Assembly: GCA_021782655.1 (NCBI GenBank)
Contig: JAJXUT010000020.1
Coordinates: 1-34,597 of the forward strand
Length of the DNA stretch: 34,597 nt
Direction: 5' to 3'
DNA from: Deltaproteobacteria bacterium
Lineage (GTDB): Bacteria > Desulfobacterota > Desulfobulbia > Desulfobulbales > VMSU01
A program made the position numbers and the translations under genes. Shown one piece after another: positions 7,603-15,441 of the stretch (the stretch's first letter is position 1; each line of letters opens with the position of its first letter). The notes beneath the pieces are model-generated. The model made no database searches and had not been told where the DNA came from. It saw only the letters and a program-made list of their open reading frames with translations.

Positions 7603-8925
7603 TTACATCTCGACCAGGAGCTTGTTGCTCTCCTCGTTCCAGTCCACCACCAAGTACCAGAGGGCCATCGCCCCCAGAATCAAGGCCAGGGTGCCGCCGT
7701 AGCCCAGGAAGGTGTCGGGCAGAAAGACCTTGGCCCCCAGCTTGCCGTTGGCCTCGAACTCCGCGGCCCGAAACCACTTGGTCATCAAGGCGTTGCTTAC
7801 CGCAAAGAAGGGCATGACGATCCACAGCTTGACCTGGCCCTCGCCCACCCGCCAGAGGGTGCCGGTGCCGCAGCCCCCGGCCAGCATGGCGCCGAAGCCG
7901 AAGACCAGGCCGCCCACCACCCCGCCCCAACCGAAGGTGCCGCGCACATAGTTGTTCTTGCTGAGCACCGCCAGGGGCTTCTGCAGGGTGCCGATGCCAT
8001 CGACGTCCCCGACAATCGAATCCACGTCCACCCCCTGGGCCTGATTGGACACCTCCTCCATGGCGCTGGAGAAGGTATCGCGCACCGAGCGCAACCGCTC
8101 CGGGACGTGGTACTTGAGCACCGTGGCCCCGATGGCCACGATACAGATGCTGAGCGCCACCGACTTGGCCATGGTGCAATCGCCGGTCATGTGGGGCTCA
8201 CGGAAGCCCTGGATCATGCACCAGCGCCCGCGCTGCATGGAGTAGCCAAGCACCGCCGAGATCAGGATCAGCCCGCCCAGGGAGGCCATGTAACTGCTCT
8301 CGCTGACGCTGTAGGTATGGGCGCCCCAAATCAGGGCCGCAATGCCGCCCAGGCCCAGGATGACTTGCAGTGCCCGCGGCAACTCCAGGGTGGCGCCGCC
8401 GCCGGTGCCCCAGGTGACGTGCTCCATCTCCCAATAGATGTATTTCAAGCCGCCGATGGCCCCGAAGATCAGGCCCAGCCACATGGCGAAACCACTGGCC
8501 GAGAGGTTACCGATGGAGTTGTAGAAGCCGCCCACGTTGCAGCCCCCGGCCAGGGTGGCGCCGATGCCCATGAAGATGCCGGCGAACACCGCCTTGACCC
8601 GCTCCCAGGCCGGAGGGATACGGATGGCAAAGTCGCTGCCCAAGTTGGCGGAAACAAAGGCCCCGGCGATGAAGCCGATGCCGATCACCGAGCCGGAGTC
8701 CATCAGCGGCCCCTTGGGCGCCTCCTTGAACACCCCGATCCCGTAGAGGATCCAGTCGCCCCAATTACGCACCGCGCCCACCGCCCCCCAGGGCCGCCAC
8801 CAGGCCATGGCCAGGACGCTGAACAGCCCGATCATGATCCCCACCGTGTTGGCGCTCCACTCGTCCTGGCACAACTTCTTGTACAGCCCCTGCGCCTTGC
8901 CCAAAAAGATACTCTCTTCCGCCAT
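7603..8925 (-). CDS. YeeE/YedE-family sulfur-compound transporter
   Basis: This is an integral membrane protein of 440 residues built of two homologous halves. Each half has a Gly-Gly-Cys motif in a membrane segment: GGCNVGG (Cys129) and GGCGTGTLWR (Cys352). A further conserved RWCMIQGFRE (Cys236) lies near the middle. YeeE-type proteins import thiosulfate through such cysteines, and YedE relatives are tied to selenium metabolism. The ATG at 8925 was chosen because a GGAGGA ribosome site lies 5 bp upstream; the extension to 8997 has none. It diverges from tusA and dsrE genes, which fits delivery of imported sulfane sulfur to TusA. The true substrate (thiosulfate, sulfur, selenium) is not shown. 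Confidence 0.88.
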   Translation of the reverse strand: MAEESIFLGKAQGLYKKLCQDEWSANTVGIMIGLFSVLAMAWWRPWGAVGAVRNWGDWILYGIGVFKEAPKGPLMDSGSVIGIGFIAGAFVSANLGSDFAIRIPPAWERVKAVFAGIFMGIGATLAGGCNVGGFYNSIGNLSASGFAMWLGLIFGAIGGLKYIYWEMEHVTWGTGGGATLELPRALQVILGLGGIAALIWGAHTYSVSESSYMASLGGLILISAVLGYSMQRGRWCMIQGFREPHMTGDCTMAKSVALSICIVAIGATVLKYHVPERLRSVRDTFSSAMEEVSNQAQGVDVDSIVGDVDGIGTLQKPLAVLSKNNYVRGTFGWGGVVGGLVFGFGAMLAGGCGTGTLWRVGEGQVKLWIVMPFFAVSNALMTKWFRAAEFEANGKLGAKVFLPDTFLGYGGTLALILGAMALWYLVVDWNEESNKLLVEM

Positions 8926-9049
8926 TTTTCCTCCTCCCCCTGTTTTAACCTTTTTGCGTTCGTTAAACCACTCGGCACGGGCCGCAAAGCTTGCCAATTC
9001 ACCAGCTTATGCCCTACGTTGTGGCAGGTATCCCCGGAAGCTCTAGCCC

Positions 9050-9078
9050 CTTCTACCCAGCCGGCAACAATTTGTCAA
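9050..9078 (-). promoter_or_regulatory. putative sigma-70 promoter of the YedE-type transporter gene
   Basis: On the minus strand a perfect TTGACA (9073-9078) is followed after 17 bp by TAGAAG (9050-9055). The -35 is strong and the -10 weak. The leader would be about 115 nt. Confidence 0.4.
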
Positions 9079-9153
9079 GACAAGATAACTACCCGGCCTG
9101 CAAGTCAAATACCCAAAACTAGCCAACCGAATGAATTCACATTCATTTACCAC

Positions 9154-9182
9154 TTGACATCAAAAATAAACGCTGGTAATGC
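9154..9182 (+). promoter_or_regulatory. putative sigma-70 promoter of the tusA-dsrE operon
   Basis: TTGACA (9154-9159), a 17-bp spacer and TAATGC (9177-9182) with an extended TG one base upstream (9174-9175). The inverted repeat at 9129-9144 sits just upstream. Confidence 0.5.
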
Positions 9183-9241
9183 AGAATGAACTACGGCTCA
9201 ACAGCCCTTATGTCAACCACAACTTGTCAAGGAGAACCACT

Positions 9242-9496
9242 ATGAGCAATGTAACCGCCCCCGCTGATCTAAAAGTCGACCTTACCTTAGACGCCAAGGG
9301 CTTAAGCTGCCCCATGCCCCTCCTCCGCACCAAGAAGGAAATCGGCAAGCTGAAGTCCGGCCAAGTACTCGAGGTGCTGGGCACCGATCCCGGCTCCCGC
9401 AACGACCTGCCCGGCTGGTGCGAGAAGAGCGGCCACACCTTCCTGGGCGAACGGGAAGGGGAGGGCTTCATCCACTTCTTCATCAAGAAGGGATGA
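9242..9496 (+). CDS. TusA-family sulfur carrier protein
   Basis: This 84-residue protein carries persulfide sulfur on a single conserved cysteine: GLSCPMPLLRTKKEI (Cys23 in the CPxP motif) is the TusA/SirA signature. The family's two-layer alpha/beta fold is recognisable (LKSGQVLEVLGTDPGS, then GEREGEGFIHFFIKK). ATG 9242 was chosen over an upstream start at 9179 because of the AAGGAGA site 7 bp before it. It is the first gene of an operon with two DsrE-type proteins and a 57-residue ORF, and diverges from a YedE-type transporter. In selenium-linked YedF proteins the TusA and DsrE domains are fused; here they are separate genes. Confidence 0.92.
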   Translation: MSNVTAPADLKVDLTLDAKGLSCPMPLLRTKKEIGKLKSGQVLEVLGTDPGSRNDLPGWCEKSGHTFLGEREGEGFIHFFIKKG

Positions 9497-9505
9497 TTTG
9501 ATTAA

Positions 9506-9553
9506 CCTGAAATAAATTCAGGCACCGGTGGCGCGCCCGGCGACGGGCGCGCC
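9506..9553 (+). promoter_or_regulatory. two consecutive intercistronic hairpins between tusA and dsrE
   Basis: The first hairpin is CCTGAA-ATAAA-TTCAGG (9506-9522). The second is a perfect 10-bp GC stem, GGCGCGCCCG (9530-9539) pairing with 9544-9553 and closed by a GCGA tetraloop of the GNRA type. No T-run follows, so it is unlikely to be a full terminator. An mRNA stabiliser or processing site that raises tusA output relative to the downstream genes is the likeliest reading. Confidence 0.6.
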
Positions 9554-9579
9554 TTGCATTTATCCAAGGGAGAGAGAAC

Positions 9580-9897
9580 ATGGCAAAAAGTCTCGGAATT
9601 TTTGTGAGCAACCCCAACCAGATGCGGCACGTCATGGGGGTCACCAAGGCGGCGGTGGCCAAGGGTTCCAAGGTTAAGGTATTCTTCAGTTGGTGGGGCA
9701 CCAAGCTGACCACCACCCCGGAGTTCCCCGAACTCTGCGCGATTCCGAACGTGGACGTCTCCATCTGCGCCGACAGCTACAAGCAGTCGGGCTTCGATGT
9801 CAACGTCGTGCCCAAGGGACTGACCCCGGAGAAGATGGCCACCCAGGCCCAGCACGGGGCCATCATTGAAGATTACGAGTGCTACCTGACCCTATAA
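9580..9897 (+). CDS. DsrE-family protein
   Basis: This 105-residue soluble protein has the DsrE/F alpha-beta pattern: an opening strand SLGIFVSNP, a helix MRHVMGVTKAAVAKG, a strand KVKVFFSWWG, and a cysteine-containing strand-loop VSICADSYKQSGF with Cys63 at the position used by sulfur-relay DsrE proteins. Cys53 and Cys101 are additional. Such proteins pass sulfur to or from TusA and, in sulfur oxidisers, Dsr[13 protein letters not shown] ribosome site precedes the ATG. No dsr genes are in the window, so its partners are inferred from adjacency to tusA only. Confidence 0.85.
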   Translation: MAKSLGIFVSNPNQMRHVMGVTKAAVAKGSKVKVFFSWWGTKLTTTPEFPELCAIPNVDVSICADSYKQSGFDVNVVPKGLTPEKMATQAQHGAIIEDYECYLTL

Positions 9898-9910
9898 GAG
9901 GAGAATGACG

Positions 9911-10213
9911 ATGTCAAAAAAAGTGTGCTTCATCAGCCGCCACCCGGACTACGTCCATGACGCCATGCGCTCGGCCCTGGGCCTGGCGGTGGAGAACATG
10001 TACGCCTACTGCACGGTCTTAGATGCCACGGTTCCCGCCTTTAACGATTACCACCGCGAGAACCTGGAATGGATCCGCGACATGGAGGGCGAGGTGTATT
10101 CCAACATCGACGCCAACGTCGAAACCAACGAGCTGGTCAAGATCAGCATCGAGGAACTGGGCCAGAAGCTTAGGGAGATGGACATCATCGTCCCCTACGG
10201 GATCGTATCCTGA
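9911..10213 (+). CDS. second DsrE/F-like protein
   Basis: This 100-residue protein (MSKKVCFISRHPDYVHDAMRS...) starts 13 bp after the previous gene. ATG 9911 was preferred over ATG 9905 because a GAGGAG site lies 7 bp before it but only 1 bp before the other. The length, the opening strand KKVCFISRH, a following helix ALGLAVENM, and its place between a dsrE gene and a tiny ORF suggest a DsrF-like member of the superfamily. It has cysteines at 6 and about 34. It lacks an obvious copy of the DsrE cysteine motif after the third strand, so it may be a structural partner. Family placement is inference. Confidence 0.65.
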   Translation: MSKKVCFISRHPDYVHDAMRSALGLAVENMYAYCTVLDATVPAFNDYHRENLEWIRDMEGEVYSNIDANVETNELVKISIEELGQKLREMDIIVPYGIVS

Positions 10214-10236
10214 TAACCATATAAGGAGTCGCCACG

Positions 10237-10410
10237 ATGAAGATTTTACACGCATATCGCTCCGCGCCCGACGCCACCACCAAGAAGCTGGTCGAGATCG
10301 TCTCCGAGGGCCGGGAGACCGAGAGCTTCGACTTAAACGTCGCCAACCCTGACTACAGCAAGCTGGTGGACATGATCTTTGCAGCCGATCAGACCATTTG
10401 CTGGTGGTAA
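10237..10410 (+). CDS. 57-residue protein, last gene of the tusA-dsrE operon (DsrH-like?)
   Basis: This short gene has a clean AAGGAG ribosome site 8 bp before its ATG and follows the previous stop by 23 bp. The protein begins MKILHAYRSAPD and ends ADQTICWW. A Leu-His opening and a Trp-terminated C-terminus recall DsrH/TusB, the third subunit of DsrEFH and TusBCD, but it is only about 60% of their usual length of 95 residues. Cys55 near the C-terminus is the only cysteine. The operon position after two DsrE-type genes supports a small third subunit. Homology is not established. Confidence 0.7.
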   Translation: MKILHAYRSAPDATTKKLVEIVSEGRETESFDLNVANPDYSKLVDMIFAADQTICWW

Positions 10411-10441
10411 AGCCAAGGCCGGTCAGCGGCGCCCAGCCCCT

Positions 10442-10490
10442 GGCCACAAAAAAACCCTGTCTCAGATCGAGGCAGGGTTTTTTTGTGGCC
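10442..10490. terminator. strong bidirectional terminator between convergent genes
   Basis: A near-perfect long stem (GGCCACAAAAAAACCCTG at 10442-10459 pairing with the bases up to 10490) has A-tracts on one arm and T-tracts on the other, so it can act on both strands. It separates the sulfur operon from the convergent gene at 10520-10852. Confidence 0.9.
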
Positions 10491-10519
10491 AGGCCCCCGC
10501 TTCGGCCTAGGGCAAAAAG

Positions 10520-10852
10520 TCAGGCCCTAATTGCCAGCTCCCCAGTCAGACGATCCAGGAACTCAAGCAGGAGGAGGCGCTGCGCCGCGGTGGCGTAACA
10601 GGTGCAGGGGCAGTGGAGGTTCGAGGCGCTGCGCACCAAAAGCTCCGAGGAGATAAAATCGTCGCCCAGCTCGATGGCGAAGGAAAACGGCCCGCAGGCC
10701 TCGTGCCCGCGCTGGCTCTCCCCCCACAGCCGCTCGGGAATGGCCAGCCAGTACAGTCCGGCCACCCCCCCCTGCCGGGCATTTTCATCCAGGAATTTTT
10801 TTATTCGCTCCCGCTCGTCCTTGCTTAGCTCGTTGATCAGCATCTGCCGCAT
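10520..10852 (-). CDS. conserved-looking hypothetical protein with a CxCxC motif
   Basis: This 110-residue soluble protein is not recognised. It starts with a charged helix (LSKDERERIKKFLDENARQG), has a central region with CGPFSFAIELGDDFISSELLVRSASN, a cysteine cluster HCPCTCYATA, and a C-terminal leucine-rich helix. The four cysteines and nearby histidines could bind a metal or a cofactor. ATG 10852 was preferred (GGAGAG 7 bp upstream); an in-frame ATG at 10885 is possible. It converges on the sulfur operon across a shared terminator. No function is proposed. Confidence 0.7.
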   Translation of the reverse strand: MRQMLINELSKDERERIKKFLDENARQGGVAGLYWLAIPERLWGESQRGHEACGPFSFAIELGDDFISSELLVRSASNLHCPCTCYATAAQRLLLLEFLDRLTGELAIRA

Positions 10853-10987
10853 AGATTTTCTCTCCCGTTTGGTGCCAAAAGGCATCTTTCACCCTGGGGC
10901 CGCGCACAACCAGGGCCCGACGGGCCGTTTTTACCTCATCTGCGGACAAAAGGCCATCCCTACCTGACCACAGAGGCGCCGAACTCC

Positions 10988-11016
10988 TTGCGCTCGGCCC
11001 TGGGTTGCGGTAAATT
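10988..11016 (+). promoter_or_regulatory. weak sigma-70 promoter candidate upstream of the HIT gene
   Basis: TTGCGC (10988-10993), 17 bp, TAAATT (11011-11016), within the 247-bp gap between divergent genes. Both boxes are imperfect. Confidence 0.3.
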
Positions 11017-11099
11017 CCCAGACATTGGCTGGCTGGTCAACTCCCGTCGCCGCTGGCCCCAACTCCAATCCCTCCCTCCCAAGCCCAAGGAGCGCCGCC

Positions 11100-11441
11100 A
11101 TGAGCGACAATTGCCTGTTCTGCAAGATCGTGGCCGGTCAGATCCCGGTCGTCAAGCTCCACGAGGACGACGAACTCCTGGCCTTCGCCGACATCAATCC
11201 CCAGGCCCCCACCCACTTTCTGGTGATTCCCAAGCGCCACCTAAGCGGCATGGGGACGGTCGGCCCGGCGGACGAGGCCCTGATCGGCAAACTGATGCGG
11301 GTGGGGGCGGAACTGGCCCGCGCCAACAACGCCCCCAGCTTTCGCCTGGTGATCAACAACGGCGTCGAGGCCGGCCAGACGGTCTTCCACCTCCACCTGC
11401 ACGTCCTGGCCGGACGGCCCATGCGCTGGCCGCCGGGATGA
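11100..11441 (+). CDS. HIT-family nucleotide-binding protein (HINT branch)
   Basis: This 113-residue protein has the histidine triad HLHLHVL (His97, 99, 101) that forms the nucleotidyl/hydrolase active site, and the N-terminal CLFCKI pair typical of zinc-binding HINT proteins, which usually hydrolyse AMP-lysine or AMP-amine bonds. Length and motif order are normal. AAGGAG precedes the ATG at 11100. Its stop overlaps the mobB start (ATGA), so the two are coupled, but no functional link between them is known. Confidence 0.93.
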   Translation: MSDNCLFCKIVAGQIPVVKLHEDDELLAFADINPQAPTHFLVIPKRHLSGMGTVGPADEALIGKLMRVGAELARANNAPSFRLVINNGVEAGQTVFHLHLHVLAGRPMRWPPG

Positions 11442-11956
11442 ACCAGCCCCCCCCGCCCATCGTCTCGGTGATCGGTAAGGCCAACAGCGGCAAGACCACC
11501 CTGCTCGAGAAGCTGATCCCCGCCCTGATCGCCCAAGGAGTAAGGGTCGGCACCATCAAGCACCACGTCCACCAGTTCGACATGGATCGACCCGGCAAGG
11601 ACACCTGGCGTCACAAGCAGGCCGGGGCCCGGGTGGTGGCCCTATCCTCGCCCACCGGCCTGGGAATCATCCGCGACCGCGAGGGCGAGCTGCCCCTGCC
11701 CGAACTCGCCCGGCGCTACTTCGAGGACGTGGACCTGGTGCTCACCGAGGGCTACAAGGGCGGCCCAGCCCCCAAGGTCGAGGTCTTCCGCGCCAGCGTC
11801 CACCAGGAACCCCTGGCCGAGCGGGACGGCACCTGGCTGGCCCTGGTCAGCGACCAGGAACGGGACTTCGGTCTGCCCCGCTTTGGCCTCGAGGAGGCGG
11901 AAAGATTGGCCCATTTTCTGATCCAGGTCTTGCTTGATGATCTCGCCCAAAGGTAG
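11438..11956 (+). CDS. mobB: molybdopterin-guanine dinucleotide biosynthesis adaptor protein MobB
   Basis: This 172-residue P-loop GTPase has Walker A GKANSGKTT (about 13-21), TIKHHVHQFDMDRPGKDTWRH (the MobB signature around the second nucleotide-binding region), and a VLTEGYKGGPAPKVEVFR block typical of the family. MobB assists MobA in attaching GMP to molybdopterin, implying molybdo- or tungstoenzymes in this organism. It overlaps the HIT gene by four bases. Its last codons lie inside copy A of the dispersed repeat described below, so the C-terminus (DDLAQR) is encoded by repeat sequence. Confidence 0.93.
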   Translation: MNQPPPPIVSVIGKANSGKTTLLEKLIPALIAQGVRVGTIKHHVHQFDMDRPGKDTWRHKQAGARVVALSSPTGLGIIRDREGELPLPELARRYFEDVDLVLTEGYKGGPAPKVEVFRASVHQEPLAERDGTWLALVSDQERDFGLPRFGLEEAERLAHFLIQVLLDDLAQR

Positions 11957-11999
11957 CCGATGGCTAAGCAAAAGGCCGACATACAAGGCGCGGGATGCG
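11935..11999 (+). repeat. dispersed repeat, copy A (left part)
   Basis: The repeat begins TGATGATCTCGCCCAA, passes through GGCTAAG and ends near GGCGCGGGATGCG. It aligns over about 65 bases, without gaps, with copies B and C of this window in the same plus-strand orientation. Its first third is the 3' end of mobB; the rest is the mobB-serS gap. Confidence 0.85.
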
Positions 12000-12033
12000 T
12001 TCCCCAACCAACCGACCAAACTAAGGTAACCCC

Positions 12034-13305
12034 ATGCTAGAACTGAAATTTGTTAGAGAAAACGCCGAGCTAGTACGAAAAAAGCTCATCCACCGGGGTC
12101 AGGATGGCGGCAGAATCGACCGGCTGCTGGCCCTCGACCAGGAACGCCGCCGATGGCTCTCCGAGGTCGAAGGCCTGCGCAACACCAGGAAGACCGTCTC
12201 CCAGGAGATCGCCGGGCTCAAGGCCAAGGGCGCGGACGCCGAGGCGCGGATGGGCGAGATGCGCCAGGTGGGGGAACGGATCAAGGAACTGGAGCAGGGG
12301 CTGGCCGGCATCGAGGGCGAGCTTAACGCCCTGGTCATGGAAATTCCCAACCTCTGCCAGGACTCGGTGCCCCCGGGCCGGGACGACAAGGACAACGTCG
12401 AGGTAAAGCGGGTGGGCGAGCCCCGGGTCTTTCCCTTCCCGCCCAAGCCCCACTGGCAGTTGGGCGAGGAGTTGGGGGTGATGGACTTCGACCGGGCCGC
12501 CAAGCTCTCCGGGGCCCGGTTCGCGGTGCTTTCCGGCCTGGCCTCCCGCCTGGAGCGGGCACTGATCAACTTCATGCTCGACCTGCACACCCAAAGACAC
12601 GGCTACCGGGAGGTGCTGCCGCCCTTCCTGGTCAACAGCGCCTCCATGACCGCCACCGGCCAGCTCCCCAAGTTCGAGGAGGACCTGTTCCGGGCCCAGG
12701 GCTGGGATCTGTACCTGATCCCCACCGCCGAGGTGCCGGTCACCAACCTGCACCGCAACGAGACCCTAGCCGAAAAGCACCTGCCCATCAAGTACGCCGC
12801 CTACACCCCCTGCTTCCGCTCCGAGGCCGGCTCCTACGGCAAGGACACCCGGGGTCTGATCCGCCAGCACCAGTTCGACAAGGTGGAACTGGTGAAGTTC
12901 ACCACCCCCGAGACCTCGGAAGCCGAGCTGGAGTCCCTGCTCGCCGACGCCGAAGAGGTGCTGCAAATGTTGGAGCTGCCCTACCGGGTGGTGCTACTGT
13001 GCGGCGGCGACCTAGGATTTTCCTCCAGCAAAACCTACGATATCGAGGTGTGGATGCCGGCCCAGAACACCTACCGGGAGATCTCGTCGTGCAGCAACTT
13101 CACCGACTTCCAGGCCCGGCGGGGCGGCATCCGCTACCGCCCCCAGGGCGGGAACAAGAGCGCCCTGGTGCATACCTTAAACGGCAGCGGCCTGGCGGTG
13201 GGCCGGACGCTGGCCGCCATCTTCGAGAATCACCAGCAGACCGACGGCCAGATCCGAATCCCGGAGGTTCTGGCCCCCTACTTCACCGACCGGTTCGCCC
13301 GTTAA
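12034..13305 (+). CDS. serS: seryl-tRNA synthetase
   Basis: This class II aminoacyl-tRNA synthetase charges tRNA-Ser, and tRNA-Sec where present. The 423-residue length is typical. The N-terminal [10 protein letters not shown] is followed by the long antiparallel coiled-coil arm (about 30-100) that contacts the tRNA. The catalytic core has motif 2 ([20 protein letters not shown]) and motif 3 ([18 protein letters not shown]). An AAGG ribosome site lies 7 bp before the ATG. Confidence 0.98.
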   Translation: MLELKFVRENAELVRKKLIHRGQDGGRIDRLLALDQERRRWLSEVEGLRNTRKTVSQEIAGLKAKGADAEARMGEMRQVGERIKELEQGLAGIEGELNALVMEIPNLCQDSVPPGRDDKDNVEVKRVGEPRVFPFPPKPHWQLGEELGVMDFDRAAKLSGARFAVLSGLASRLERALINFMLDLHTQRHGYREVLPPFLVNSASMTATGQLPKFEEDLFRAQGWDLYLIPTAEVPVTNLHRNETLAEKHLPIKYAAYTPCFRSEAGSYGKDTRGLIRQHQFDKVELVKFTTPETSEAELESLLADAEEVLQMLELPYRVVLLCGGDLGFSSSKTYDIEVWMPAQNTYREISSCSNFTDFQARRGGIRYRPQGGNKSALVHTLNGSGLAVGRTLAAIFENHQQTDGQIRIPEVLAPYFTDRFAR

Positions 13306-13310
13306 TTAAC

Positions 13311-13877
13311 ATGACGGCCAAGATGGACAGGGAGATCGTCGGCGCGGTGCGGCTTTCGGATAAGGAATACGAGAAGGTGCTTGCCTTTTTCGAGCGGGCG
13401 GTGCGGGAGGAGCCGGGACGCTGGTCTTACTGGTGCGACATCGGCTTTTGCCACGGCAAGCTCGGCCGGTGGCAGGAGGCGGCGGCGGCCTTTGAAAAAC
13501 TTACCGACGACGCCCCCGAGGAGACCGCCTCGATCCACGTCCTAAGCCTGCTGGGCCACGCCTACATCAAACTCGGACGCTACCAGGATGCCGAGACGGT
13601 GCTGAACCGGGCCCACCGCCTTGAACCCTACAACTTGAGCGTCCTCTATAAGCTGGCGGTGGCCTATTTCCAGCGCGGCCAGGCGCAACTGGCGGTGCGG
13701 CCCCTACAGCAAATCGTGGGCCACAAGCCCCAGCACCTCAAGGCCCAGTACAACCTGGGACTCGTCCTGCACCAGTTGGGCGACCAGGCGGGGCTGGAGC
13801 GGCAGATCGCCATCGTGGAGCGGCTTTCCCCGGCCCAGGCGGACCGTCTGCGGCAGATGGCGGGGACAGGCGGCTGA
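13311..13877 (+). CDS. tetratricopeptide repeat protein
   Basis: This 188-residue soluble protein is made almost entirely of about four TPR helix pairs (WSYWCDIGFCHGKLGRWQEA, LGHAYIKLGRYQDAETVLNR, LYKLAVAYFQRGQAQLAVRP, QYNLGLVLHQLGD). TPR domains serve as protein-protein scaffolds. There is no signal peptide. It begins 5 bp after the serS stop and has no visible ribosome site, which suggests translational coupling to serS. A second in-frame ATG at 13323 is an alternative start. Partner unknown. Confidence 0.85.
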   Translation: MTAKMDREIVGAVRLSDKEYEKVLAFFERAVREEPGRWSYWCDIGFCHGKLGRWQEAAAAFEKLTDDAPEETASIHVLSLLGHAYIKLGRYQDAETVLNRAHRLEPYNLSVLYKLAVAYFQRGQAQLAVRPLQQIVGHKPQHLKAQYNLGLVLHQLGDQAGLERQIAIVERLSPAQADRLRQMAGTGG

Positions 13878-13986
13878 AAGGCGTAGGGGCAAAGGTTAAA
13901 GAACGCCGCCAGTCCGCCTTGCGGCGACGACCTAAGGAGCCCGCAAAAAACCGGGGAGAGTTGTCCAAGTTGTGTCCGCCCGGCCC

Positions 13987-15390
13987 CTACATCCCGACGA
14001 TCTGATACTCCTTCATCTTGTAGAGCAGGGCCGGGATGCTGATTTCGAGCAGTCCTGCGGCGTGGGTGCGGTTGCCCTTGGTCTCGGTCAGGGCCTTGAT
14101 GATTAGGTGCCGCTCCATGATCGCCCGGTTCTGCTTGATGGAAAACCCGGCGTTCTCCAAGTCGATGCCCGCCGCCGTCCCCACGTTCTGAAACAACTCG
14201 GCGGGCAGGTTCTTCACCGACAGCACGCTGCCCTCGGCCAGGGCCATGCCCCGCTCGATGACGTTCTCCAGCTCCCGGACGTTGCCCGGCCAGCCGTAGT
14301 GCATCAGCTTGTGCATGCAGGTCTTGTCCACGTCGGTAATCGCCAAGCCCAGCTTCTCGTTGTATTTTTTGACAAAGTAGTCCACCAGCAGCGGGATGTC
14401 CTCCCGCCGCTCCCGCAGGGGCGGCACCTCGATGGCCAGGACGTTGATCCGGTAGAACAGGTCGTCCCGAAACAGCCGCTCGCGCACCAGGTCGCGCAGA
14501 TTCTTGGCAGTGGCGGCGATAATCCGCACATCCACCTTGATCGACTGACCATGCCCCAGGGGCCGGATCTCCTCCTCCTGCAAGGCCCGCAGCAGCTTGA
14601 CCTGCAAGGACAGCGGCATGTCACCGATCTCATCCAGAAACAGGGTGCCGCCGTCCGCCTCCTCAAACAAGCCCTTCTTGGTGCGGTTGGCGTCGGTGAA
14701 GGCCCCCTTGACGTAACCAAACAGCTCGCTCTCCAAGAGATTTTCCGGGATGCCGCCGCAGTTGATGTCGATTAGGGGCTGGCTCTTGCGACTGCTGTTA
14801 TAGTGGATGGCCCGGGCGATCAGCTCCTTGCCGGTGCCACTCTCGCCGGTGATCAGCACCGTGGTCTTGTAGTCGGCGATCTTGGTGACGGTCTGGAAGA
14901 TGGCGTTCATCGACCGGCTACGAGCCACGATGTTGGCAAAGACGTGCCGGTCCTCCAGTTCCTTCTGCAGCCGGAGGTTGTCCCTCTCCAGCCGATGCCG
15001 TTCCTCGGCCTTACGCAGGGTGAGCAGCACCACCTCCACCGACTCAAAGGGCTTGGCGATGAAGTCGCTCGCCCCCAGTTGGAAGGCCTGGGTGACGGAA
15101 GACAGCTCCGTCTTGCCGGAGATCACGGTGCGGATGGCCTCGCAGCCCAGCTCCTGCAAGGCCTTGAGCAGAGCCAGCCCGTCCATGACCGGCATGGCCA
15201 GATCGGTGACAATGTGGTCGAAGAAACCTCCCACCACCTTGTCCAAGGCCTCCTGGCCGTTGACCGCCGTCTCTACCTCGTAGCCGTTCTTCTCCAGCAC
15301 CAAGGTCACCACCTTGCGTACTGTCTCGTCGTCATCCACCACCAAGACCCGCTGCTTCAACTCCATGACTTGGGACTCCACATTTTTCAT
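13987..15390 (-). CDS. NtrC-family sigma-54-dependent response regulator
   Basis: This 467-residue protein has an N-terminal receiver (about 12-125; phosphoacceptor D63 in VTDLAMP, KP at 113-114), a short coiled linker, an AAA+ domain with Walker A GESGTGKE (182-189) and Walker [11 protein letters not shown] (247-256), and a C-terminal Fis-type helix-turn-helix (about 420-462). The sigma-54 contact loop reads GAFTDA (229-234) instead of the canonical GAFTGA; Asp at this place occurs in some functional members. No partner kinase is adjacent, although a soluble hybrid kinase is encoded 6.5 kb away. It converges on the TPR gene. Targets are unknown; a sigma-54 promoter candidate lies at 20426. 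Confidence 0.95.
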   Translation of the reverse strand: MKNVESQVMELKQRVLVVDDDETVRKVVTLVLEKNGYEVETAVNGQEALDKVVGGFFDHIVTDLAMPVMDGLALLKALQELGCEAIRTVISGKTELSSVTQAFQLGASDFIAKPFESVEVVLLTLRKAEERHRLERDNLRLQKELEDRHVFANIVARSRSMNAIFQTVTKIADYKTTVLITGESGTGKELIARAIHYNSSRKSQPLIDINCGGIPENLLESELFGYVKGAFTDANRTKKGLFEEADGGTLFLDEIGDMPLSLQVKLLRALQEEEIRPLGHGQSIKVDVRIIAATAKNLRDLVRERLFRDDLFYRINVLAIEVPPLRERREDIPLLVDYFVKKYNEKLGLAITDVDKTCMHKLMHYGWPGNVRELENVIERGMALAEGSVLSVKNLPAELFQNVGTAAGIDLENAGFSIKQNRAIMERHLIIKALTETKGNRTHAAGLLEISIPALLYKMKEYQIVGM

Positions 15391-15441
15391 CTGTTTAGCA
15401 CAAAACCAATATTTTAGGGCGCAATATACCTTGTTTGCCGT

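Larger units (their letters stand above)
8926..9241. promoter_or_regulatory. divergent intergenic region between the YedE-type transporter and tusA
   Basis: These 316 bases contain no gene. They are AT-richer than their surroundings and carry outward-facing promoter-like elements. A GAATG-AATTCA-CATTC inverted repeat at 9129-9144 lies 10 bp upstream of the tusA -35 element and could be an operator serving one or both directions. No riboswitch fold was recognised. Confidence 0.5.

Noticed and set aside
8107-9189. Plus-strand open frame of 360 codons
   Set aside because: It is antisense to the YedE-type transporter and crosses its promoter region; composition is that of a shadow frame.
12999-13310. 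Upstream extension of the TPR protein into serS
   Set aside because: It overlaps the conserved serS 3' half in another frame; the TPR domain starts after ATG 13311.
13878-13986. Possible terminator between the TPR gene and the convergent response regulator
   Set aside because: A CGCCGC/GCGGCG stem is present but has a long loop and no T-run on either strand.
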